Below the pieces are notes generated by a model. The model searched no databases. It was not told where the DNA came from and saw only the letters and a list, made by a program, of their open reading frames with translations. Positions 1-5,799 of a stretch of DNA of 9,833 nt are shown here, piece after piece (the stretch's first letter is position 1; the number at the start of each line of letters is the position of its first letter). The translations under genes were made by a program, and so were the position numbers. Source of the stretch: JBAWAP01 sp049589355. Its GTDB lineage: Bacteria; Chloroflexota; Anaerolineae; VGOG01. The stretch covers positions 1 through 9,833 of the forward strand of contig JBAWAP010000105.1 of assembly GCA_049589355.1 (NCBI GenBank), in the 5' to 3' direction.

Positions 1-175
1 AAGGGGTCGGTGTTATCTCATCCCCCCCTCTTTCCCCCCCCTGAAAGAGGGGGGATGAAAGGGGGGGATGTACCTGTGCATCAAGATAACCCTTGACCAT
101 CCCTATAGTCAGGAGCGCTATTCCCAGCACGATGAGGGCAGTTACTAATGCGTTTCTGTGTTTCAGGAATAACAT
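1..175 (-). CDS. Partial: N-terminus of a membrane-anchored protein, family not identified
   Basis: An open frame on the minus strand starts at ATG 175-173 and continues without a stop for 58 codons to the window edge. It begins 16 bases after the priA stop, so it is probably the last or a late gene of the gmk-amrB-priA unit. The product starts MLFLKHRNALV, followed by a strongly hydrophobic segment at about residues 9-25 (rich in A, L, I, V, G). This looks like a single N-terminal membrane anchor or uncleaved signal. A Pro/Gly-rich stretch at residues 37-51 is encoded by the GC palindrome at 18-58, and the visible part ends in a TPTP linker. N-terminal anchor plus TP linker is common in sortases and other extracytoplasmic proteins, but no diagnostic residue lies inside the window. 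Only a weak GGA stands in for a ribosome binding site. The start and the reality of the gene are likely but unproven. Confidence 0.62.
   Translation of the reverse strand, partial: MLFLKHRNALVTALIVLGIALLTIGMVKGYLDAQVHPPLSSPLFQGGERGGDEITPTP
18..58. repeat. GC-rich imperfect palindrome inside the partial membrane-protein gene
   Basis: The left arm 18-34 (TCAT, seven C, TCTTTC) pairs with 43-58 (GAAAGA, six G, ATGA), leaving one bulged base and an eight-base C-rich loop. A partial direct copy of the G-run with GATG follows at 59-70. On the minus strand the palindrome is open and encodes a Ser-Pro-Leu-Phe-Gln-Gly-Gly-like stretch of the partial protein. It has no T-run on either side and lies inside an open frame, so a dispersed palindromic repeat is a better reading than a terminator. 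Confidence 0.7.
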
Positions 176-191
176 CTCAAAATCCAAACAG

Positions 192-3100
192 TCAGAGCGT
201 GCTCACAGGGTCTATGTCCACCCGCCAGCCGGGAGGGAAGACCATGTCACGCAGGAGGGTCTGGGGATCGGAGGCTCGCACCACGATCTGCCAGCGATAC
301 TTACCTCGCAACCGGCCAAAGAAGCAAGGAACTGGGCCGATGAGATCTACGCCGGCCAGTCCCAGGCGGGCTATTTTGTTGTCGAGGATGCGATGTAACC
401 TATCCGCCTCCTCCTGGCAACGTTTTTGGTTGGAATGGACATAGACCAGCTTGGCCAAACTGGTGAAGGGCGGATAGCCGTGCTCCCGCCGGAAGGCCAG
501 CTCCTTATCGTAGAAGCTGTCGTAGTCGTGTCGGCTGGCCATCTGAACGGAGTAATGCTCAGGAGTATAAGTCTGGATGATGACCTGGCCGCCCAGGATG
601 CTGCGCCCTGCCCGACCGGCCACCTGGGTCAGGAGCTGGAAGGTGCGCTCGCTGGCCCAGAAGTCTGGCAGGTGCAGGGCGGTATCCGCAGCGACCACCC
701 CCACCAGGGTCACCAGGGGCAAGTCCAGCCCCTTGGCGATCATCTGGGTGCCGATGAGGACGTCGGCCTTGTGTTCGATGAAGCTTTGCAAGAATGCCTC
801 GTGCGACCACTTGCCGCCGGTGGTGTCGCGGTCCCAGCGCAGGGTGCGGGCCTGGGGGAACAGTTTCTGAACGGTGGCCTCCACCTTTTGGGTGCCGATG
901 CCGAAGAACTTTATGCGCTTGCTCCCACAGTTGGGGCAAACCTGGGGCACCGGATCGTGCCGGTTGCAGTGGTGACAGACCAGTTGAGGTTCCTCAATGG
1001 AGGAGGCTCGTCTGCTGTTCCGGTAGAGGTGATAAGTCAGAGGCACCTCACAGCGGCGACACCTGAGGACGTGGCCGCAGTCGCGGCACATGACAAAGGT
1101 GGCCGCACCACGACGGTTTAGGAAGAGAATGGCTTGCTGATTCCTGTCCAAAGTTTCATGCATGGCTCCCTGAAGGGCACGGCTGAACATCTCGCGGTTG
1201 CCAGCCTTCAGCTCCTCCCGCATGTCAACAATTCGCACCGGCGGCAAATCGGTGTAACACGCCTCACCACTTAGAAACTTGTAACCTGTAACTTGTAACT
1301 TGTAACTCACTCTCTGTTCTTCGATCCGCCGCCGATGGCCCATGATACGCTTCGGCAAGCGCAGCAGTTTGTACTCTCCCCGCTGGGCGCGGTAGTAGGA
1401 GACCACGTCGGGAGTCGCGCTGCCCAGGATGACCACGGCCCCCGCCAGCTCAGCCAGCTTCACAGCCACCTCGCGGGCGTGATAGCGAGGAGTCATCTCT
1501 TGCTTATAGGAGCCCTCGTGTTCCTCATCCATGACAATGAGGCCCAGGCGGGGTAGGGGGACAAAGAGGGCCGACCGGGGGCCGATGACTACGTCCACTT
1601 CCCCGGCCCGGATGCGTCGCCAGGTGTCATAGCGCTCGCCCAGGGAGAGCTGGCTGTGGATGATGGCGATGCGGCCGGGGAAGCGGGCGGCAAAGCGGCG
1701 GATGGTCTGGGGTGTGAGGCTGATCTCAGGCACTAGGACGATAGCTTGCCTGCCTTGCTCTAAGACGGCCTCCAGGGCGCGCAGGTAGATCTCGGTTTTG
1801 CCGCTGCCGGTGACGCCGTGGAGGAGGGTGACAGGTAACGGGTAACGAGTAACGAGAGATTGGCCCTCATCACTCGTTACTCGTTGACCCATTACCTGTT
1901 GACTTATTACCTTCCAGACGGCCTCTTGGTCGGGCATCAGCTTCGGCGGCACATCGAGGATGAATTCCCGTCCCTTCAACGGGTCGCGCCAGACTTCCTC
2001 TTCCTCCAGGCTGATCAGGCCATGGGCGGCCAGGTCCCTCAGCGTGCTTAGGTTGCAGCCCGTCTCAGCGTAGACCCAGCTTACCCAAATGGCCCCCTCC
2101 TCGCCCTGGAGAAAATGCAACACCTCTACCTGCTTCTGGGCCCCGCGCAGTTCGACTATCTTGTTCACCACCTGATTTGGAGGGATGCGCAGGATGACCA
2201 CCGGCTCCTCGTCGAAGCGTTGTACGTAGCCTTTCCGCTCCAGCTCCCGTAGTACGGACGAGGAACAATTCGCATCCCTGTAGAACTGCGACAACTCTAT
2301 CGGCTCGGGGCGGTCGCGCAGGAAGGCCAAGGCAGCCGCTTGATTTGGGGCTCGGCGCAGGTCCTCGGCGATGGCTTGGACGATGGCCCTGAGCGAGAGC
2401 AAAGGGGCGATAAGGGTGCGCTTCTCGGTGATCTGCACCAGCCCCTTCTCTGCCAGGGCGCGGACAGTGGCTTCAGAGCAGCCGACCTTCGCACAGACAT
2501 CAGACAACGGAGGCAGAGGATCTTCACTACTGGACAGGAGTTCCAGCACGTTGGCCTGCTTGGACGAATGTCCCAACTTGGAAATAGCCTGGGCTATTTT
2601 GTCCTCATCGGCGCTGAGGCGGACGAAGCGGACCCTCTTGGGTCTCACGCGAGGCTTCTCAAGCTCCGAGCGCTTGATGATCAGCCCTCTGCGAGCCAGT
2701 TGATCTACGACTGGGCGCGGGTCCGCCATCTTGAGCAACCGCGCCAGGTCTTTCACTCGCTGCTTGCCCTCTCGGCGCAGGAACTCGATGGCTCTGTGCT
2801 GTTCTGGTGTCAGGTTTTCGCTGATTCGCTGATTCGCCGATTCGCTCAGCTCCACGGTGAGCTCAGCGCGTCGTTCCAGGCCAGGGGGCAACATCAGGCG
2901 CAGGCAATCAATGAGGGGGGCGAGGTAGTAGCTGCTGATCCAGCAGGCCAGTTCGATCTGTACCGGCGAGAGGACAGGCTCGGGGTCAATGATTTCCTCG
3001 ATATCCCTGGTCTCGGACACAGGGGCCTGGTCGGTCAAGCCCACCACGATGCCCTGCAGGCGACGGGGTCCAAAGGGCACTTGGATCAGTTGGCCGATGG

Positions 3101-3242
3101 CCACTTCATCTCGTAAAGGAGCAGGGATGGAATAATGAAAGGTGAGGCCCAAAGGGCTGTACTCGCTCTCGGAGCCTTCCTCTAGGCCGGAGATTGCCTG
3201 TCGCCGAATGGGGGTATTGACGACTACCTCAGCATAGATCAT
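192..3242 (-). CDS. priA: Replication restart helicase PriA, unusually long
   Basis: PriA is a superfamily 2 DNA helicase that recognises stalled or collapsed replication forks and reloads the replisome. Numbering below starts at an upstream TTG (3260); the chosen ATG (3242) is residue 7 and gives MIYAEVVV, the usual PriA beginning. The 3'-DNA-binding domain covers about 7-115, with a lineage-specific insert near 18-39. Four winged-helix-like modules follow (about 151-205, 232-283, 305-356, 373-425). Walker A GVTGSGKTE is at 482-490, DEEH at 578-581 and GSATP at 613-617. Eight cysteines in four CxxC pairs (725/728, 734/737, 762/765, 775/778) form the zinc-binding region. The helicase C-lobe motif AGRAGR is at 881-886, and the protein ends in DIDPVSTL. 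At about 1016 residues it far exceeds E. coli PriA (732) and B. subtilis PriA (about 805). The excess comes from extra winged-helix modules plus three in-frame repeat tracts. The ATG has only AAGG two bases upstream, so the start is moderately sure; the identity is very sure. Confidence 0.96.
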   Translation of the reverse strand: MIYAEVVVNTPIRRQAISGLEEGSESEYSPLGLTFHYSIPAPLRDEVAIGQLIQVPFGPRRLQGIVVGLTDQAPVSETRDIEEIIDPEPVLSPVQIELACWISSYYLAPLIDCLRLMLPPGLERRAELTVELSESANQRISENLTPEQHRAIEFLRREGKQRVKDLARLLKMADPRPVVDQLARRGLIIKRSELEKPRVRPKRVRFVRLSADEDKIAQAISKLGHSSKQANVLELLSSSEDPLPPLSDVCAKVGCSEATVRALAEKGLVQITEKRTLIAPLLSLRAIVQAIAEDLRRAPNQAAALAFLRDRPEPIELSQFYRDANCSSSVLRELERKGYVQRFDEEPVVILRIPPNQVVNKIVELRGAQKQVEVLHFLQGEEGAIWVSWVYAETGCNLSTLRDLAAHGLISLEEEEVWRDPLKGREFILDVPPKLMPDQEAVWKVISQQVMGQRVTSDEGQSLVTRYPLPVTLLHGVTGSGKTEIYLRALEAVLEQGRQAIVLVPEISLTPQTIRRFAARFPGRIAIIHSQLSLGERYDTWRRIRAGEVDVVIGPRSALFVPLPRLGLIVMDEEHEGSYKQEMTPRYHAREVAVKLAELAGAVVILGSATPDVVSYYRAQRGEYKLLRLPKRIMGHRRRIEEQRVSYKLQVTGYKFLSGEACYTDLPPVRIVDMREELKAGNREMFSRALQGAMHETLDRNQQAILFLNRRGAATFVMCRDCGHVLRCRRCEVPLTYHLYRNSRRASSIEEPQLVCHHCNRHDPVPQVCPNCGSKRIKFFGIGTQKVEATVQKLFPQARTLRWDRDTTGGKWSHEAFLQSFIEHKADVLIGTQMIAKGLDLPLVTLVGVVAADTALHLPDFWASERTFQLLTQVAGRAGRSILGGQVIIQTYTPEHYSVQMASRHDYDSFYDKELAFRREHGYPPFTSLAKLVYVHSNQKRCQEEADRLHRILDNKIARLGLAGVDLIGPVPCFFGRLRGKYRWQIVVRASDPQTLLRDMVFPPGWRVDIDPVSTL
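1274..1308. repeat. Heptanucleotide tandem repeat in frame inside priA
   Basis: Five imperfect 7-base units lie end to end: GAAACTT, GTAACCT, GTAACTT, GTAACTT, GTAACTC. On the coding strand they encode residues of about 651-663 of PriA (SYKLQVTGYKF), between helicase lobe 1 and the zinc region. Other PriA proteins run almost directly from LPKR to an IVDMREE-like segment there, so roughly 30 residues around this tract look inserted. Because 7 and 3 share no factor, three DNA units encode a seven-residue peptide repeat. Confidence 0.85.
1833..1897 (+). repeat. Heptamer hairpin element, copy A, in frame inside priA
   Basis: Arm 1833-1856 is built of GTAACG-type 7-base units. It pairs with 1873-1897 over 24-25 bases with one mismatch and one bulge, around a 16-base loop (1857-1872, AGATTGGCCCTCATCA). 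Positions 1842-1896 match the reverse complement of 4871-4925 at 49 of 55 bases, loop included, so this is an interspersed repeat. It encodes residues of about 450-476 of PriA, immediately before Walker A, and stays open in the priA frame. Confidence 0.9.
2819..2850. repeat. Octanucleotide tandem repeat in frame inside priA
   Basis: Four 8-base units CGCTGATT, CGCTGATT, CGCCGATT and CGCTCAGC lie in tandem; the last is degenerate. They encode PriA residues of about 137-148 (SESANQRISE), in the linker between the N-terminal DNA-binding domain and the first winged-helix module. The period differs from the 7-base tracts elsewhere in the gene, so it may be an independent expansion. Confidence 0.75.
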
Positions 3243-3251
3243 GGCCTTGCC

Positions 3252-3279
3252 AAACTTCAAACTCTAAACTTCAAATTTC
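3252..3279. repeat. Heptanucleotide tandem repeat just upstream of the priA start
   Basis: Four 7-base units AAACTTC, AAACTCT, AAACTTC and AAATTTC lie in tandem 9 bases upstream of the chosen priA ATG. An in-frame TTG at 3260-3258 falls inside the tract, so a gene caller may extend priA into the repeat. The tract occupies the place where a ribosome binding site would be expected, and none is convincing. Confidence 0.8.
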
Positions 3280-3286
3280 GGCTAAG

Positions 3287-3362
3287 AGCCTATCCTAAAA
3301 TTACCCCGCGCGCTCAAAAACAAGCGTGAAAATGGAAGCCCAGAGGGATTTTAGGATAGGGT
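3287..3362. mobile_element. MITE-like element, 76 bp, between amrB and priA
   Basis: Terminal inverted repeats AGCCTATCCTAAAAT (3287-3301) and ATTTTAGGATAGGGT (3348-3362) match at 14 of 15 bases. The five bases CTAAG occur directly on both sides (3282-3286 and 3363-3367), as expected of a target-site duplication. The 46-base interior has no coding capacity. The right-hand CTAAG contains the amrB stop codon (TAG on the minus strand), so insertion here would preserve the stop. The transposase family that moved it cannot be named from this window. Confidence 0.75.
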
Positions 3363-4220
3363 CTAAGCCTGATAAATGGCTGCTGCCATGTAACCGACGG
3401 TGTAGCTGCCGGGCCGGCGGTTACCGGTCACGTTGCCGGAGTTGGTGTAATGGAGCACCTTGGCCCGGTTAGCACCCAGGGCTTGCGCGGTCAAGAGCGC
3501 GGTCACCACCGGAGCCCCGCCGCAGGCGTGGCAGCGGCCTTCCATAAGGGCCTGAGCCAATCCCTCGACGTCGAAGCGCTCCACCAGCTCGACCATTACT
3601 CTGTCGTGACGCACGACATCGTTGTAGTCGTAGAGATGCGACAGGTCGGTGCTGGCGACGATAAGTGCTCTCTTATCGCGCAGCAGCTTAGCCAGAGCCG
3701 CGCTCAACTCGCGGCAAGTCGCCAGACCCCGGTCGCTGGTCAGGGACTCACCTAGCATCACCGGCAGCAGGGTGAAGGTGCCCAGGACCTGCTGGAGGAA
3801 GGGGAGCTGGATTTCCAACGAGTGCTCGCCGTCGAACCCTACGCGGTTCAGCGTTACCTCTTTGCCCAGGGCTTCCACCAACTCGGCATCAACTTCTACC
3901 AGCCCCAGTGGGGTCTCATAGTAGCCCGCCTTGGTGACGGCGAAGCGGCCCAAGTACGCCTGGTGGAGAGGTGAGAGGACGGCCACGGTCTCGAAAGTAG
4001 GGCCGTCCTCCAGTTGCTTGTAGGCATAGGCCGCTGTGGGGCCGGAATAGGCGTAGCCAGCGTGGGGGCTGATGAGCGCCCTCAATTCTCCTTCCAGTTT
4101 GATCTTCTCAGCGTCCGCCAAATAGCCCTCCAGCGTCCGACGCAATACATCGGGCTGACCGGGGTACCAACTCCCAGCGATAACAGACTGCCGGATGTCG
4201 CTTGCTTTTACCTCTTTCAC
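3363..4220 (-). CDS. amrB: AmmeMemoRadiSam system protein B (Memo family)
   Basis: This 285-residue protein belongs to the Memo family, which shares a fold with class III extradiol dioxygenases; the bacterial biochemical role is not established. Family hallmarks in order are AGSWYPG near 15-21, ISPHAGYAYSGPTAA at 50-64, a conserved-type His in SPLHQAYLG (about 86), EHSLEIQLPFL at 132-142, STDLSH at 190-195, a CxxC-like CHACGG at 230-235 and a C-terminal GSYTVGYMA. The His in SPHAGY, the following His and the late Cys correspond to the proposed metal-site residues of human MEMO1. The start is GTG at 4220-4218, with an ideal GAGGAGG six bases upstream. It overlaps the gmk stop as GTGA, implying translational coupling. 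The usual partners of the three-part system, an AMMECR1-domain protein and a radical SAM enzyme, are not in this window. The stop codon lies in the duplication flanking the adjacent MITE-like element. Confidence 0.93.
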   Translation of the reverse strand: MKEVKASDIRQSVIAGSWYPGQPDVLRRTLEGYLADAEKIKLEGELRALISPHAGYAYSGPTAAYAYKQLEDGPTFETVAVLSPLHQAYLGRFAVTKAGYYETPLGLVEVDAELVEALGKEVTLNRVGFDGEHSLEIQLPFLQQVLGTFTLLPVMLGESLTSDRGLATCRELSAALAKLLRDKRALIVASTDLSHLYDYNDVVRHDRVMVELVERFDVEGLAQALMEGRCHACGGAPVVTALLTAQALGANRAKVLHYTNSGNVTGNRRPGSYTVGYMAAAIYQA

Positions 4221-4861
4221 CGAATACCTCCTCGCAATTCGATCTTTCGCTGTTTAACTTTGCACCTTTCGGCGGTGATGATAGCGGCAATGGTCTCCAC
4301 CGTCTCATCGAGGTGATCATCGCGGTTAACTACCACGTAATCAAATTCGTCTAGGCGTTCCATTTCCTCCCGAGCGGTGGCGATGCGTTTTTTCAAGCCC
4401 TCGGGTGTCTCGGTTTTGCGCTTTTTCAGGCGGCGGATCAACTCCTCCTCTGAGGAAGCGGTGAGGAAGACAAAGATGGCCTCGGGCACGAGATGGCGAA
4501 TGGTGGCCGCACCCTGCACGTCAATGCGCATGATAACGTCCTCGCCGCTTTCCAGGGCCTCTCGCACTTGCTTTCTAGGGATGCCCTTGTGTTGGCCATA
4601 GACAATGGCATGTTCCAGAAGTTCACCTTTCTCCAGCATCTCGGCGAACTCCTGCTTGGAAACGAAATGATAGTCTACCCCGTCCACCTCGTTGGGCCTT
4701 CTGGGCCGGGTGGTGGCCGTGACCACGAAGTGAAAGGGATAACCCAGCTCCTCCATGCGCTTCACGGTGGCATCCTTCCCTGCCCCTGAGGGGCCAGAGA
4801 TAACAACCAATAGGGGATTAGATTCGATGTGGTAAGGATTGTGTCCCAATGAGTTTGACAT
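4217..4861 (-). CDS. gmk: Guanylate kinase
   Basis: Gmk phosphorylates GMP (or dGMP) to GDP with ATP in the cytoplasm, an essential step of purine nucleotide supply. The 214-residue product has the P-loop GPSGAGKD at 23-30. The GMP-binding segment TTRPRRPNEVDGVDYHFV is at 50-67, followed by IVYGQHKG (86-93), DVQGA (114-118) and YVVVNRDD (175-182), all in family order and spacing. The Asp after the P-loop Lys is a variant of the usual Ser/Thr that I associate with Chloroflexota sequences. The length is normal. The start ATG at 4861-4859 fits the family, but there is no Shine-Dalgarno sequence upstream, where repeat copy B begins ten bases away. Gmk is probably first in the leftward unit with amrB and priA. 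Confidence 0.97.
   Translation of the reverse strand: MSNSLGHNPYHIESNPLLVVISGPSGAGKDATVKRMEELGYPFHFVVTATTRPRRPNEVDGVDYHFVSKQEFAEMLEKGELLEHAIVYGQHKGIPRKQVREALESGEDVIMRIDVQGAATIRHLVPEAIFVFLTASSEEELIRRLKKRKTETPEGLKKRIATAREEMERLDEFDYVVVNRDDHLDETVETIAAIITAERCKVKQRKIELRGGIR
4227..4233 (-). promoter_or_regulatory. Ribosome binding site of amrB, inside the 3' end of gmk
   Basis: GAGGAGG on the minus strand sits six bases before the GTG start of amrB and encodes part of the last codons of gmk (RGGIR). It decides the GTG start and supports coupling of the two genes. Confidence 0.85.
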
Positions 4862-4870
4862 TATCGAGAA

Positions 4871-4925
4871 GGTGATGAGTCAACGAGTAACGAGGAATGA
4901 GGATCAATCTCTCGTTACTCGTTAC
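4871..4925 (-). repeat. Heptamer hairpin element, copy B, upstream of gmk
   Basis: On the plus strand, arm 4878-4894 pairs with 4911-4926 (one bulge) around a 16-base loop at 4895-4910. Read on the minus strand, 49 of 55 bases equal copy A inside priA. It should lie in the gmk mRNA leader if the gmk promoter is upstream, folding a strong stem about 17 bases before the start codon. Confidence 0.88.
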
Positions 4926-4945
4926 TATCCCTCCAGGGTTTTAAC

Positions 4946-4974
4946 TTGATTCTAGGAGCAATCTGAGCTATAAT
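4946..4974 (+). promoter_or_regulatory. Sigma-70-type promoter for the FmdB-family gene
   Basis: TTGATT (4946-4951) and a perfect TATAAT (4969-4974) are separated by exactly 17 bases. Transcription would start near 4981, giving a leader of about 78 bases that contains repeat copy C. No equally good promoter was found on the minus strand for gmk in this interval. Confidence 0.8.
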
Positions 4975-4980
4975 TACAGA

Positions 4981-5042
4981 CGATAATCAGCGAGTGATGA
5001 TGGCCAACTCCTCGTTACTCATTCCCTCATTACTCGTTACTC
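4981..5042 (-). repeat. Heptamer hairpin element, copy C (degenerate), in the fmdB leader
   Basis: Read on the minus strand, 5019-4991 contains AGTAACGAG and then a 20-base loop region matching copy A at 16 of 20 bases, including TTGGCC and TCATCACTCG. More AGTAACG/AGTAATG-like units fill 5020-5042. The second hairpin arm has decayed. It has the same orientation as copy B, so B and C flank the fmdB promoter as direct copies. Confidence 0.78.
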
Positions 5043-5046
5043 TTTG

Positions 5047-5052
5047 GGAGGA
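5047..5052 (+). promoter_or_regulatory. Ribosome binding site deciding a TTG start
   Basis: GGAGGA (preceded by G) lies immediately before an ATG at 5053, too close to serve it. It is six bases before TTG 5059-5061, whose downstream codons give the canonical FmdB beginning MPIYEYRC. The TTG is therefore the likely start. Confidence 0.82.
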
Positions 5053-5058
5053 ATGACT

Positions 5059-5448
5059 TTGCCGATCTACGAGTATCGCTGTAACGACTGCGGGCGGCGA
5101 GTGACCCTCTTCTGGCGGAGCTTCTCGGAGCTTGGAGAGGCACTGCCCCGCTGTTCCTTCTGCGGCGGAGAGGATTTGACCCGCCTGGCTTCTCGCGTCG
5201 CCGTGGTCAGGTCCGAGGAGAGCCGCCTGGAGGATATGGCCGACCCCAGCAGCCTGGCTAGCCTGGATGAGAACGATCCAAAATCAATGGCTCACTGGAT
5301 GCGGAAGATGAGCCAGGAGATGGGCGAGGACTTGGGGCCGGAGTTCGATGAGGTCGTGGACAGGCTGGAGGCCGGACAGAACCCGGAGGAGATCGAGGAG
5401 GCCATGCCCGACCTGGGAGGCGAGCTAGGTACCGCGAGCGAGTTTTAG
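5059..5448 (+). CDS. FmdB-family zinc-ribbon protein
   Basis: A 129-residue protein starts at TTG with MPIYEYRCNDCG, the family signature. Cysteines C8, C11, C32 and C35 (two CxxC pairs, 20 residues apart) form a zinc ribbon, expected to bind zinc and perhaps nucleic acid or a protein partner; the family's precise function is unknown. After about residue 50 the protein is acidic, rich in E, D and M, and probably helical, with segments such as ESRLEDMADP and DEVVDRLEAGQNPEEIEEAMPD. FmdB proteins commonly vary in this tail. It is transcribed alone from the promoter at 4946-4974, and its stop lies 3 bases from the stop of the convergent darA-like gene, leaving no room for separate terminators. 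Upstream in-frame TTG 5044 and ATG 5053 are judged not to be used. Confidence 0.9.
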   Translation: MPIYEYRCNDCGRRVTLFWRSFSELGEALPRCSFCGGEDLTRLASRVAVVRSEESRLEDMADPSSLASLDENDPKSMAHWMRKMSQEMGEDLGPEFDEVVDRLEAGQNPEEIEEAMPDLGGELGTASEF

Positions 5449-5451
5449 CAG

Positions 5452-5781
5452 CTAGAGCTTCTCGTAGCGCTCCACGTCAACAACGAAGACGGTAGCGCCG
5501 CCTACCTGCACCTCCACAGGAGTAGGTATGTACAATTCTCCTGCCTCCATCATGGGCGGTAAGGGGTTAACGTACTCGGTTCTGGTGTGGCAGTTCTCCT
5601 TGATCAACCTGATCACTTCGTCTACCGTCTCATCCTCGGTGCCCACACAGATAGTGGTGTTTCCCGCCCGCAAGAAACCTCCCGTCGTGCTGATCAACGT
5701 AGCCCGATGTTCTCCCCTTAGCAGGGCCTCGACCAATCCCTTGGCATCGTCACGGTTAATAATGCTCATGATCAGTTTCAT
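5452..5781 (-). CDS. darA: Cyclic-di-AMP receptor, DarA/PstA family (PII-like)
   Basis: The 109-residue product MKLIMSIINRDDAKGLVEAL... has the length and pattern of the PII-like c-di-AMP-binding family (formerly DUF970; DarA or PstA in Firmicutes). Key positions are TTGGFLRAGNTT at 32-43, the ligand-loop region, then GTEDETVDEVIRLIKENC at 47-64 and a C-terminal GGATVFVVDVERYEKL. Such proteins trimerise and bind c-di-AMP at subunit interfaces; their downstream target is generally not known. The start is ATG 5781-5779 with GGAGGTGA eight bases upstream (5790-5797), preferred to an in-frame GTG at 5799 that overlaps this site. It follows tmk closely, an arrangement seen for tmk and darA in Gram-positive genomes, so cotranscription is likely. 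The nucleotide-binding property is inferred from family membership. Confidence 0.93.
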   Translation of the reverse strand: MKLIMSIINRDDAKGLVEALLRGEHRATLISTTGGFLRAGNTTICVGTEDETVDEVIRLIKENCHTRTEYVNPLPPMMEAGELYIPTPVEVQVGGATVFVVDVERYEKL

Positions 5782-5799
5782 CTCGTCAATCACCTCCAC

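Noticed and set aside
18..58. Rho-independent terminator after priA
   Set aside because: The palindrome lacks a T-run in either direction and sits inside an open frame starting just after priA.
426..3116. Long plus-strand open frames opposite priA (426-1121 and 2340-3116)
   Set aside because: They are antisense to a confidently identified gene, show no family motif and reflect GC-rich codon use of priA.
3145..3210. Insert near PriA residues 18-39 as another repeat tract
   Set aside because: The extra residues relative to typical PriA are visible, but the DNA has no internal repeat or match to the other elements.
4926..5000. Minus-strand promoter for gmk (TAGAAT or TTAAAA as a -10 candidate)
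   Set aside because: No acceptable -35 hexamer lies 16-18 bases away from either candidate, so no site is called.
1274..5042. CRISPR array
   Set aside because: The repeats are 7-8 base units directly abutting one another, or separate hairpins kilobases apart, with no regular unique spacers and no cas genes.
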